Positions 1-10,000 of a DNA stretch of 64,000 bases are shown here, piece after piece. The notes beneath the pieces were generated by a model. That model did not search any database, had not been told where the DNA came from, and worked only from the letters and a program-made list of their open reading frames with translations. Both the position numbers and the translations under genes were made by a program. This DNA is from Monodelphis domestica (Eukaryota > Chordata > Mammalia > Didelphimorphia > Didelphidae), in the NCBI RefSeq assembly GCF_027887165.1, contig NC_077228.1, positions 386,698,456 through 386,762,455 of the forward strand, written 5' to 3'. How positions within the stretch are numbered: position 1 is the stretch's first letter; the number at the start of each line of letters is the position of its first letter.

Positions 1-655
1 CAATCATAGTTTTAAGTTCTTTATTCATCCTTTCAACTTGGCCTGAGCTCTGGGGATGATATGGAACATGGAATTTGGGAGTTATTCCCAAGCAATAATA
101 TATTTGGTTTAAGACTGAATCAGTAAAATGACTTCCTCTATCTGAATCAATACGTGCTGGCAGGCCAAAAGGAGGAATAATTTCTTTTAAAAGCACCTTA
201 GCAACAAAAGCCACTGTGGCTCGGGTTGCAGGAAATGCTTCCGGCCATCTAGTCAGTTGATCTACTATGACTAGACAAAATTTATAATGTCCAGCCTTTG
301 GCATTGTTATGAAATCTATCTGGCTCAAAAGGTGTGTAGACCAGAGGACGCCCACCGAACGCTTTGCCATGAAAGGCATGTTGGTTATATGCCTGGCAAA
401 TAGAACAGACTGAACATACTTTAGAGGCTATAGTAGCTATCCATACTCTCTTAACAGAGTCCACGATGCCCTGGGTACCAAAGTGATCATTTTTATGAAC
501 AGATTGGCAAATTTGGTGATAGAAACTTCTAGGGAGCATGAGTTTTCCTTCAGATGACACCCATACTCCATTCATCTGTTTTGCTTTAAATTTTTGTTTC
601 CATTTTTCCACTTTCTTTTCATTATAGGAAAGTGATAAATTTAAATCATCAGTGG
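1..655 (-). pseudogene. pol (IN part): ERV integrase remnant (zinc and catalytic domains, C-end off window)
   Basis: This is the integration enzyme of the ERV. The zinc-binding part is visible around 380-520, with two His residues and a CSVCSIC cysteine pair. A stop and frame change near 280-300 precede the core. In the core, one frame gives an Asp in IVDQLTRWPEAF (about 245-285), an Asp in IDSDRG (about 130-150) and a Glu in SSGQVER (about 30-45). The last two acidic residues are 35 residues apart, the DD(35)E spacing of retroviral integrases. The C-terminal DNA-binding domain lies beyond the left edge. The frame breaks make it a pseudogene. Confidence 0.88.
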
Positions 656-1300
656 TTTTTAATGTTAAAATAAAACCAGGTCCTCCTATGGCTGCTAGAT
701 CTGCAGCGGCATCTGCTCAGTCATTTCCCCTAGAGACAGGGTCAGAGCCACCTGTATAGACATAGCAATGAACTACAGCTAGGGCTTCAGGCAGTTTGAG
801 AGCAGAAAGAACTTCATTAATAATTTCTGCATTAGCTATAGATTTTCCAGCTGAGGTTAAAAATCCTCTCTCGAGCCATAGCATCCCAACTGAGTGACAA
901 ATTCCAAAAGCATATCTAGAATCCATATAAATTGTTGCCTTTTTACCCTTGGCAATTAAAAAGGCATGTTTGAGAGCTATGAGTTCTGGTTCCTTGAGAG
1001 CCAATATTAGAGGGCAGCAAAGCTGACCACTCAGTGGCAAATTCTGTGACTACAGCAGCTCCAGTGTAGCATATGCCATCTTTCATAAAAGAAGAACCAT
1101 CAGTAAATAAGACCAGATCTGAGTTGTTTAAGGGAGTGTCCAAGAGATCTTCTCGAGGCTTTTCTGTCATAGACACTAGTGTTTCACAACTATGTAATGG
1201 TTCTCCTAAAGTTGGTAAATCTGGAAGCAAGGTGGCAGGGTTAAGAGTTGAACAGCACTTCATGGTAATGTTTTCATTGTTTAGCAAGGTTATTTCATAC
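656..1300 (-). pseudogene. pol (RH part): ERV RNase H remnant
   Basis: This domain would degrade the RNA strand of the RNA/DNA hybrid. Catalytic signatures are visible: TDGSS (near 1100-1110), the Glu of an ELIAL helix (near 985), and an Asp in YMDSRYAF (near 925). A frameshift around 1000-1040 splits it into two overlapping frames, so the domain is inactive as a single protein. An in-frame stop (about 715) separates it from the sequence leading into integrase. The family is clear, and both frames align to parts of one domain. Confidence 0.85.
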
Positions 1301-2523
1301 CTTGTAATTCACTGATCAAAAAATGTCTGTGTTCTATGTCTTAGCAACAATGCTTCTACCTCATGTGGGCACATAATTGTTAATGGGTATCCCAATACTA
1401 GATCAACAGTTTTTGTCACTAGTAAGGCTGTAGCAGCTACTCCTCTAAGGCATGGTGGTGCTCTTGATGCTACTGGGTCCAGTTGGGCAGAATAATAAGC
1501 AATTGGGCGTTGAGAAGGTCCCAAAGTCTGAGTTAAAACACCTGAAGCTACCCCTCTTCGCTCATGTACATACAAAGTAAATGACTTGTTGTAATCTGGG
1601 ATGCCTAAAGTGGGGGCAGACAGGATAGCCTTTTTTTAGATCTGATAGAGCTGACAGGTGTTCTGGTTCTAATTTGAGGGTTCAGAGACTGAATCCCTTG
1701 TTAGTGCTAAAAGGGGTTTAGTAATTTCCTCATAGCAAGGAATCCATTGTCTACAAAACCCTGTTGCTCCCAAAATTGCTCTCAACTATTTCTTAGTGGT
1801 AGGAGCACTTAAATTTTGAATATTCTCAATTTGTTTGGGAGAAATAAAGTGGGCACCCACAGTCAAGATGAACCCCAAATATTCTAATTTAGGGAGATAC
1901 CACTGCACCTTATCCTTCGAGATCTTATGCCCTCTTTTGTGCAATTCCAAAAGAAGGTGTTTGCTATCTCCCTGACATGTTTCCGCATCTGTTGAAGCCA
2001 AGAGTAGATCATCTATGTACTTGAATAATTTGCTGTTTTTAAATTTTATATTATCTATATCTTGGCTCAAAATTTGCTCAAATAAGCTTGGGCTATCTAC
2101 AAAACCTTGTGGCAAAAGACTCCAGGAGTATTTACGGTCCTTCCAGGTGAAAGCAAAGATATGCCTGGAGTTCTCATGTATGGGTATGGAAAAGAAGGCT
2201 GAGCACAAGTCTACTACTGTAAAGTATGTAGCTGTGCTAGGAATAGAAGAAATAATAACATTGATATTGGAAACTACGGAGTGTCTCTTTATAACGTGAT
2301 TGTTCACAGCCCTCAAATCCTGCAGGAATCTATAGAGGTGTTTGCCATTGGGTCCTCTTTTTGGTTTTTTAACAGGCAGGATGGGATATTGTATTCAGAT
2401 TTACAAGGGATTATTATTCCCTGATCAATTAATGAATTAATTACTGGGGTAATTCCCTCTATTGCCTCTTTTGAGAGGGGATACTGAGTAATGAAAGGAG
2501 GTGGGCTAGATTTAGTTTTTATC
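1301..2523 (-). pseudogene. pol (RT part): ERV reverse transcriptase and connection remnant
   Basis: This is the RNA/DNA-dependent DNA polymerase of the ERV. The uninterrupted middle part (1786-2316) contains a VDLCSAFFSIPIH motif (first catalytic Asp), LLPQGF, and the YIDDLLLA active-site box near 2010-2030. Ile replaces the Val usual in gammaretroviruses. The N-terminal fingers (2316-2523) continue in a damaged frame. The thumb/connection (1575-1785) has stops, and the segment 1309-1575 (QRPIAYYSAQLDPVA type) is the connection leading to RNase H. The catalytic residues survive, but the protein is split by several stops. Confidence 0.9.
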
Positions 2524-3117
2524 TACACAGGAACAGCTGAATTAAGTAAGCCTACATCGGAAGAAGATGTGGCCCAAAGAGACTCCGGTATATCTTCAGG
2601 TATTGTAAAGGTGGGATGCTCCTTTTCCTCCTGACTCTCTGAGAGAATTACAGGGAGTAAATTTAAAGATTCCTCCGATACTTCCAATGATAAGGAACCA
2701 TCTGGGAAGCAAGTTATTGTGGCTCTGAGTTTGCATAGAAGGTCCCTGCCCAGCAAATTTAAAGGGGAGTCAGGCATCAAAAGGAAGGAATGTTGTACCT
2801 CTAGGGGTCCTACAGACACCATTCTAGGGGGGAAGTCTTTCAACTCTTTGGGGTATTCCTGATATTCCCATTATATTCTCTGAGCCAACAAAATAACATT
2901 GTAAATCAGGTGTTCTCTTTAATACAGACCAGGAAGCTCCAGTGTCTAATAGACAATCATAATAGGTGTTACCCACCTTTAAAGTAACATGGGGTTCATT
3001 AGTATGGGGGGGGCAGTGGATAGGGACAACAGGTAGTAGGACATCAGGGTTCAGAAAAATCAAAGGTTGTACCCTCTGATTCCTGTGCCCCATCCCCCCC
3101 TCCCCGGACACCTTCAT
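2524..3117 (-). pseudogene. pro: ERV aspartic protease remnant
   Basis: This is the retroviral aspartic protease that would cleave Gag and Gag-Pol. The active-site LLDTGAS motif lies near 2930-2950, and the C-terminal LNLLGRDLL motif near 2725-2745. A frameshift around 2825-2843 separates the two halves. The upstream frame opens with an ATG (3115-3117) that overlaps the gag stop as TAATG, placing protease in the -1 frame relative to gag. Known gammaretroviruses keep gag and pro in one frame separated by a stop, so the phase here is either decay or a different expression mode. Confidence 0.87.
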
Positions 3118-3711
3118 TATGTTTGGGAAGTTCCTTGGGCACCCCTCTGAAAGGTGCCCCCCTGAAGGGCACCCCCCTGAGGGGCATTCGCACCTCGAGT
3201 ATTTTTTGGACGAGCACCATTTTTTATATAATGTTGTGGAGTCATTTGTGAGTTATCATTTTCCCAATATCTATTCCTATAGTTATCATTTCTAAAGTTG
3301 TGGTTTTCATTGTCATAATTATATGTATTTCTATAATTATCATTTCTGTAGTTGTTATTAAACTGTGTATTCCTTCCTATAATCTTGAGAAAAGCTCTAA
3401 ACTGTACCGTATTGTGGCCCTTTTTCCCACAGAAGTGGCAGGTAATGGATTGATAATTAGATTTCTGGAGAGGGGCAAGTGTCATTGGTTCATTATCATG
3501 TCCACTTTCTAATTTAGCTATCTTATCTTTTACACATCTCATTTCTTTCTTCATTTCCTCCATGGCTTCATTATTCTCTTCCTCCCTTTCTTTGTTTCCC
3601 TTTAAAACATATATAGCTGTTTTTTGCAATCCTTCAAGGTCCATCTTTGACCATCTTGGACAATGTGTTTTAAAATAATTCTTAATCACTTTGCAAGAGT
3701 TATTGATAAAC
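3117..3711 (-). pseudogene. gag: ERV gag 3' part: capsid end and nucleocapsid
   Basis: This is the C-terminal part of the Gag precursor. It starts with a capsid tail (near 3640-3711) and a highly charged Glu/Lys helix (about 3520-3610). A nucleocapsid finger of form CX2CX4HX4 follows near 3405-3450, but the last zinc ligand is Phe instead of Cys. Next comes an Asn/Tyr/Arg-rich low-complexity stretch with repeated RNDNYRN units (3215-3375). The end is a Gln/Gly tail built from a 15-bp tandem unit (about 3125-3190). The frame stays open to TAA at 3117-3119. The upstream part of gag is separated by the solo LTR at 3716-4737. Confidence 0.83.
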
Positions 3712-3715
3712 ATCC

Positions 3716-4737
3716 TGTGAACCTTAAAAATTCTCAGACCCTACTTCATAAGGTTGGATTGTGAATCTTAAAAATTCTCAGACCCTACTTCATAAGGTTT
3801 GGTTAAGACCATTCCCCATTTTAAACAATGAAGGAACTTAGATCAGGAATGTGAAGACCTCTACTCCACCCCTACTTAATCCTGCTTTAGGGGAAGAAAA
3901 TCCTTGCTGAACAATTAAAAATACTTAAACCTATACTTATAGTAAGGCAAAAGTTCTTAAGCTGTGCCTGTTTTTAGATCTAATACAAAAGGGTGCTAAG
4001 TACCTATAAAGGTCAGGCAACTTGTGAATTTACAAGGAGCAAAGAGGTGAGAACTTACTCAGAAGTTTTCTGGTGTGAACTTAATCAAAAATTTAAGCTT
4101 TCTTAGGTGTGAATTAAGAATGGTCTGTCCTTTGGAAAACGTCTACTGTGATTGGTAGATGTGAGAACTTAGGGAGGTGACATAGGAGAAAATTCCCTTT
4201 AAAAGGAAACGAAAAGCTCTCTCTCAGGACAGTCAGCTGGGAAAGACTGAATTGGAGTAGGCAGCTGGCCAAGGCTGCCTGGAAGGGTCTCTCTCGGGAC
4301 TCTCTCGGGGACTATCTCAGAAGTACTCTCTCTGAAGATGGCAGCTGGCCTAAGCTGAGCTAGTCTCTCTCTGAACACTAGAATCTTTGCTTGGACAAAT
4401 TGTGTGGTGAGTGGATAAAGGACTGACTGATCTTTCTCTGAGGGCTTGGGCCTGGATTGGCCAGGGCTGGCCTGGGCCAGCCTATCCTTTTCTCATTATT
4501 TCCTTTTTCTCTCTCTCTCTCCCTTTCTTTAATTCCTCATTTGTATTAATTAAAATTCTCTATAAAACCCAGCTGAATTGGGTATATTTTAATAATTGGG
4601 AATTTTTCCCTGGCGACCACCTTATATTTGGTTTAAACAAGACACTGTCTTGAAAACATATTTTCTACGGTCACAATTTAAGGCTCCAACTCTTTTAACT
4701 GCCACAGTTTATGTCTTCCACTATTTTAATCACTATA
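3716..4737 (+). mobile_element. Solo LTR (family A) inserted in ERV gag
   Basis: It starts TGTGAACC and is homologous along its length to the second copy at 22880-23763. The shared sequence ends in ACTATA at 4737. ATCC at 3712-3715 and again at 4738-4741 is a 4-bp target duplication, as made by class I retroviral integrases. The gag reading resumes on either side. Two oddities stand out. The first 44 bases (3716-3759) are an imperfect tandem copy of the true start at 3760. The middle also carries about 100 extra bases of CTCTCTC and GCAGCTGGC-like repeats (about 4255-4370) that the other copy lacks. A TATAAA-like site lies near 4010. Confidence 0.82.
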
Positions 4738-4741
4738 ATCC

Positions 4742-5183
4742 TTCTAACTTGTCTTAACCTATCTCTTTAGTTAGGTCCCAATCCAGGTATCTGTTCCCAA
4801 ACTCAATTATTCTATCCATGAATCTGGAGGGTGATTCTTCTTCCTTTTGCTTAATTTTTTCAAGTTCCATCCACTTATCTGTACTGTCTGCACATTCCTT
4901 CATTGCCGTAAGGATGGCCTCTCTACAACAGTATAGTTGTAGATAATCCTCAGGGTTGTTATAGTCCCATTTGGGATCCTGAGATGGCCAATGTGCTGCA
5001 TTACACCCCCGGGTTTTGTTGACATGAGCAATTATTTTATTTTTTTCACATTCACTTAAAAAAGCCTGTAGTAAGTTCTCAACGTCCTTGTAAGACAGAT
5101 TATACTAAAAAAATATGTCTCCCATCTTTTTTGTTACTAGAAAAGGATCTTGTTCATATGTGGGGATATTTCGTGTAATTCAT
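4742..5183 (-). pseudogene. gag: ERV gag capsid remnant
   Basis: The minus-strand translation gives a gammaretroviral-type capsid. It includes a DPKWDY-like segment followed by a YLQLYCCREAIL helix (about 4895-4985) and an EEESPSRFMDRI segment matching the major homology region position (about 4810-4850). Stops at about 5106 and near the LTR border (4758) break it. It continues across the solo LTR into 3711-3117. The original frame can be followed only with at least one shift. Confidence 0.8.
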
Positions 5184-5588
5184 TTATTTCTTGGGGAGTA
5201 ACAGTATCTTGTGTCTTAAAGTCACCACATCCCCATTCCGTACTATTTCAGGTACTTCTCTTAGAGGAAACAGACCTCTAGTTGAATTTTGTACCTGTGG
5301 GTCACTTTGACTAGGACAAGTTTCTCTAGGAGGACGAGATTTCCTTTGGGCTGGAATTTGGTTTTCTGTAGGAGAGGGAACATGAGAAACTGGGATTGCA
5401 GGGGAAGGGTTTTGGGGATTAAATTCAGTTAAAATTTGCACTACACGAGAGAAGCAGTCTGTTAACTGAGCTATAGGGAAGGTGTTTTCCATCTCTATTT
5501 CAGGGAAGGAAATTGCCTCATTCAAAGGTCCTGAAACAGGTCTGTTCTGGTAGGGTGGATGTTTGCCAATTGATCCTGTAAGAAACAT
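5184..5588 (-). pseudogene. gag: ERV gag 5' part: matrix/p12-like, proline-rich
   Basis: This is an open frame of 134 codons, rich in Pro/Gln/Ser. It ends in a segment like the gammaretroviral p12-capsid border (LFPLREVPEI, about 5235-5275). No N-terminal MGQ-type myristoylation start is visible; the ATG at 5588 is only the first Met in the open stretch, and the true start is probably further upstream in damaged sequence (5590-5700). The identification rests mainly on position between leader and capsid. Confidence 0.65.
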
Positions 5589-6537
5589 TTTAGATCTTCT
5601 AATTGGGCTTGCATTTTATCCTCAATTTTTGAGTGTTTTTCTGAACTACAGCTTCAATTAATTTTTTATGTTAGCATCTCTAAACACAGTGCTAAGGAGT
5701 ACAAAAATGACATTACCTATTAATATAAAAAATTGGAGGTATCTTGTACTCCTCAATGCCCCTAATTCTTCAACTGCCATATAAACATCAAAGAATACAG
5801 TATTCATATATATATATATATGTATATATATATACATATATATATATATGTATTTTGTAATTATTTTTCTAACAGTCTTCACAAAACATGTGGGGAGCAG
5901 GGCAAAGCCAAAATTTTCTACAGGTTTGTGGGGTTTTTTTTTCACTCCTAATCTAGGCAGTTGTTTCCTAAAGGAAAGGAGATTTAGAAACAGCAATCCC
6001 AGCCAGGACCTTAGGACCCTGTTGCTAAGATTTAAAACAGTTATGTTCTATTTAATTTAAGGAGTGAAGCCCAAAAGCAGGAAAATGGGCTTTGTACTCT
6101 GGTGGTCTAGTTTTTGTTGCGAGATCGAAGCAAGGGCTCCTTTTTCCAGAGTTTCCTCGCTGTGAATCAACAAGGATCAGCTAACTATATTTTGCTGTCT
6201 ATCTAGCTATCAGAGTCACACAATTGGGAAGTATCTGAGGTCAGATATGAACCTAGGACCTTCTGTCTCTAGGCCTGGATCTCAATCCACTGAGACACCC
6301 AGCTGTCCCTTAAGATTAAAAGGGAAGAAAAAAAAAGAGAAAAAAACCTGTTGATTCCAATTTTAACTTAAGGAGAAAAGAGAGAAAAGGTTTTTTATAC
6401 TCACCTGTTCTAGCAGCTGTGTCTTTAAGCCGAGTTAGCTGTTAAAAGGACTGACTGGATAAGGAGGAAGTAGAGTAATATGCAAGAAAATTCAGGAAAT
6501 TTATTGAGCGAACTCTTCTCTTCATGGTCACCAGAAC
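5589..6537 (-). other. ERV 5' leader with (TA)n tract, SINE insertion and primer-binding region
   Basis: This is sequence between the 5' LTR and recognisable gag. It contains an alternating TA/TATATG tract (5808-5850), a minus-strand SINE fragment (about 6180-6309) and, just inside the LTR, a TGGTGACC sequence on the minus strand (6526-6533). That site is in the right place for a primer-binding site, although the tRNA is not identified with confidence. No coding region is recognised here. Confidence 0.6.
6180..6309 (-). mobile_element. tRNA-type SINE fragment in ERV leader
   Basis: Read on the minus strand it starts with GGGACAGCTGGGTGTCTCAG and continues with the B-box-like GGTTCATATC stretch and GTGACTCTGA, matching the SINE copies at 25504 and 27088. 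The 3' half is degraded. Confidence 0.7.
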
Positions 6538-7234
6538 TGTGATATTGAAATCACTTTAAAAGACTGATATATATTAATTCAAGGTCACCAAGGAATTCAG
6601 CTATGTAATTCCTAAATGAAACACTCAAGTCAGCTGCCAACCTTTTTATGGTGTTTTAATTACAAACAGGAGGAAGAAAGTATTAGAAAGGGATAGAGAG
6701 AGAAAGAGAGAAAGGAAAGGGAAGCAAAGGGAAGAGGGTTTAAATACCCACTTTTCTCAGGCTGAGCCAAAGCAGGCCTAAAGGCCCTGTATAGCCAAGG
6801 CAAGAAAAGAGATCAGTCCTTATCACTCACATGAGCAATCTAAAGGGAAATACTCCACAGGGCTCCTCCACCTCAAGCTCCAGCCTCCACACTCCTCTCA
6901 CCTTCCTCCCAGGAAGTCCCAAGACCTCCAGAGGCTATCCTCTACCTCATTTCCTGCATCTCACATGTGCCAATGGTGGCTCTCCCTTGACCTAGGACTA
7001 CCCAGAGGTCTGTCCTTTTTGCACATGTCTGTTGAAGTCCATATTCTCAAATAATTAAATCTTGAGTTTCCTGTAGCCCTTCCTAATCTTGTTACACTGA
7101 GTAGGGTGGAGATTGTAGTTTCCAAGACCTGATTCTGTTATTCCAAGTATCTCCATTGTTATTGATCAGGAAATAGATAAATCCCATCTTCTAAAGAATC
7201 ATCTGAATAGGGTGGAGTAGTTTTGAAATTCACA
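6538..7234 (-). mobile_element. 5' LTR of the class I ERV
   Basis: On the minus strand this 697-bp block starts TGTGAATTTC and ends AATATCACA, giving TG...CA ends with TGTGA/TCACA inverted termini. A TATTTAAA promoter-like box lies at 6739-6746 and an ATTAAA polyadenylation-like signal at 6655-6660, in the correct order and spacing. The leader and primer-binding region follow directly. It differs from the two family-A solo LTRs apart from short matches at the ends. The partner 3' LTR lies outside the window, so the target duplication cannot be tested. Confidence 0.68.
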
Positions 7235-7744
7235 CCCATGAGACTTCAAGTCCAAAAAAAGTTACAATTGGACTGATATATTGGGACTGTATGCCTATGA
7301 ATGCAGAATGATTTCCACAGGAGCATAATAGAGCCATTCAAAGAGTAGCTACAGAATGCAGAAATCATTGGCACAGTCTGCTGCCCAGCAGGAAAGGACA
7401 ACGGCAGGATTCAGTGAGAGGAGAGGGAGAAATATAGAAGTAATGGAAAAGAGAGATGGAGATAGTAAAAATGAGGAGGAGAGATTGTGAGTGGAGATGC
7501 AGGTGTGTCACAGGCAGACTCCCCACCACCCCACCACCCCTAGTTCTGAGGCTGGTGATGTAAAAGACATTTATCATGCTACCTACATAACAGACAGTGA
7601 GATCAGACCATCACAAAGGAGCACATTTCTCCTCCTTTTGTTCAAGGATGAAACCTTAATCCCAGGTGTGTATATATTTGTGTGAGAGCACCCAGCAAGT
7701 GTTTGCTTTCCTATTTAGTCTGAAATGGTTTTACTTTTACAATA
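7235..7744. other. Unassigned intergenic sequence
   Basis: No gene or recognisable repeat is seen apart from a short CCACCACCC-rich spot near 7520. The small open frames here have no domain or composition signal. Confidence 0.5.
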
Positions 7745-8345
7745 TATGTTCCTTGTCCACTCCTTGACTGCTACAAGTCTCTTCCCACTCCGGGTCATAC
7801 TCCATTCAGCCACCAAAGTGATTTTCCTAAAACAGAGCTCCAACCATGACATTCCCCTACTCAATAAACTCCAGTGGCTCCCTATCACCTCCAGGATCCT
7901 GTTTGTCATCCAAAGTCTTTCATAAGCAAACTCTCTGCTCCCACCTTTCAGTGGGACCTTACACCCTCATCCACCCGTGGACTCTTTGATTCAGTGAAAC
8001 TGACCTTCCTATTCCTTGAACAAGACTCTCCATCTCTCTACTCTAGGCATTTTCTCTAACTATTCTCCATGCCAGGAATGCTCTTCCTTCTCACATTAGC
8101 TTCCCTAGCTTCTTTCAAGTCCCAGGTAAAATCCCACCTTCTACAGGAAGCTTTTCTGGATCCCTCTTAATTCTAGGAACTTCCCTTTGTTGATTATTTC
8201 CTATTTATCCTGTATATTGCTTGTTACCCATATTTGTTTGCTTGTTGTCTCCCCACTATGAGCCCTCATAGGCAGGGACCTTTTCCCTTTCATTGTATTA
8301 TAGGCACATAGTAAATGCTCAATAAATGTTTATTGATTGATCATT
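7745..8345 (+). mobile_element. L2 LINE 3' end
   Basis: It has typical L2 tail wording: CCAGTGGCTCCCTATCACC, AGGAAGCTTTTCTGG, GGCAGGGACC, then CATAGTAAATGCTCAATAAATG and a short TTGATTGA tail. Coding remnants of the end of ORF2 are present but broken. The 5' end is truncated. Confidence 0.8.
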
Positions 8346-8597
8346 CAGCTAAATTGATAGAAAATGAGCTTAAATGACATTAGATGCTTTAGATGACATA
8401 CGAAGGGGTGTTGAGCGAAAGGTAAGGGTAACATCTAAATCCTCCACATTGAACAACCATTAATTGATGTGAGTATAAAACTGACATGAATATAAGTATC
8501 AATATCAAATTAAGTCTACATAGTGTAATTATTCATGTACTTAGGTTGTGAGCATAAAAGCTATTCTAAATTTAACCATCAACAAAAGTGTTCAAAT

Positions 8598-8894
8598 ACA
8601 GTTGGGACCCATATCTGGGGAGGGCGCTGTATGTTCCAAGATTAACAGCAGATGGCTAAAACCACGGATATAAGCAAACATTTCTCCCTCTTCCTGCCAC
8701 TCCTCCCCCACTCCTGCCCCTCTGCTTAGAGCTCCCTTCCAACCCCCCCCAAAAAAAAGTCCCCTAAAAATGAAAATGTAAAAAGTGGAAGCAGAAGTAA
8801 CTATTCACACATCAGTCGGACCTCAGGTACTTTGCAACTAACCACAGATAACTGAAACCTTGGAAAATGAAACTGCAGATTAAAGGAACCTATT
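8598..8894. mobile_element. Possible Tigger/pogo-like DNA transposon remnant
   Basis: The start CAGTTGGGACCCATATCTG, the internal GATGGCTAAAACCACGGATA and the end CTGCAGATTAAAGGAACC resemble the ends of small non-coding Tigger-type elements, whose termini are imperfect inverted repeats. No transposase is present. The ends match each other only roughly. Confidence 0.4.
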
Positions 8895-9145
8895 ATATAC
8901 AATTTTTAAAATGCTATTTTCCATTACGCTGCTAACTTTTATCATTTACAGGATTATGTGTATGTTTCTACTTTAAACAGATAATAGCAAATACATTCTA
9001 TTTATTTCCATTTCCTTTTATGAAGTCTTTCTTTGCATTTTTGAGGTTTTTGTTATTTTTAAAGTCTTAGTAAATGTGATTGATATTCTGATTCTGTCTT
9101 CATTTGACTTCCCATATTTCTTCAAATTCCTTTTTGAAAAGACTA
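8895..9145. other. Unassigned AT-rich sequence
   Basis: No gene or confident repeat is seen; it ends at the truncation point of the following L1 fragment. Confidence 0.4.
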
Positions 9146-9975
9146 TTGAAAGCAACTCTGAGGTACCACCTTACACTTAGCAGATTGGCCAATATGGCAG
9201 CAAAGGAAAGTGATAAATGTTGGAGGGGATGTAGCAAAATTGGGACACTAATACACCGATGGTCAAGTTGTGAATTGATCCAACCATCCTGGAGGGCAAT
9301 TTGGAATTATGCCCAAAGGGCGATAAAAGACTGTCTTCCCTTTGATCCAGCCATAGCACTGTTGGGTTTGTACCCCAAAGAGACAATAAGGAAAAAGACT
9401 TGTATAAGAATATTCATAGCTACGTTCTTTGTGGTGGACAAAAATTGGAAAATGAGGGGATGCTCCTCAATTGCGAAATGACTGAACAAATTGTGGTATA
9501 TGTTGGTGATGGAATACTATTGTGCTAAAAGAAATAATGAACTGGAGGAATTCCATGTGAACTGGAACAACCTCCAGGAATTAATGCAGAGCTAAAGGAG
9601 CATAACCAGGAAAACATTATACACAGAGATGGATACACTGTGGCACAATCGAATGTAATGGACTTCTCTACTAGCAATGATCCAGGACTGAGAAAGAACA
9701 CTATCCACTTCCAGAAAAAGAACTGGGGGAACAAAAAAACAGAAGAAAAACATATGATCAATCACGTTCAGTGGAGCTGTGGTTGGGGTTTTGATGTCAA
9801 AGATCACTCTACTGCAAACATGAATAACTTGGAAATAGATTTTGAACAATGAAACCTGTATAACCCAGTGGAACTGCTTGTCAGCTTCAGGAGGAGGGAA
9901 GGAACGGGAGGGAGGTGGGAAGGAACTTGAATCATGGAAACATGGGGAAATAGTCTAAATTAAAAAAAAAAGAAA
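9146..9975 (+). mobile_element. 5'-truncated L1, ORF2 3' end and 3' UTR
   Basis: It starts abruptly at a point equivalent to about 15915 of the full-length copy (CAACTCTGAGGTA) and then runs in parallel with it through the ORF2 C-terminus. The cysteine-rich CWRGCSKIGTLIH segment is present. It ends in an A-rich tail at about 9961-9975. The reading frame is open for 125 codons (9104-9481), then stops. No clear target duplication was found. Confidence 0.85.
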
Positions 9976-10000
9976 GAAGAAAATGATTTAAAATAAAATA

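Larger units (their letters stand above)
1..6537 (-). mobile_element. Class I (gammaretrovirus-like) ERV, internal region, left-truncated
   Basis: Reading the minus strand from right to left gives a retroviral order: primer-binding region, leader, gag (matrix/p12-like, capsid, nucleocapsid), protease, reverse transcriptase, RNase H and integrase. The left window edge cuts the integrase, so env (if present) and the 3' LTR lie outside. The single CCHC-type nucleocapsid finger, the protease end with LLGRDLL, the RT YIDDLLLA box and the gag capsid style fit class I rather than class II. Every gene is broken by stops or frameshifts, gag carries a solo LTR (3716-4737) and the leader carries a SINE. 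It cannot encode a functional virus. Confidence 0.88.

Noticed and set aside
3716..7234. Solo LTR at 3716 and LTR at 6538 as the pair of one ERV
   Set aside because: They are in opposite orientation and of different sequence. The 3716 element has its own 4-bp duplication inside gag.
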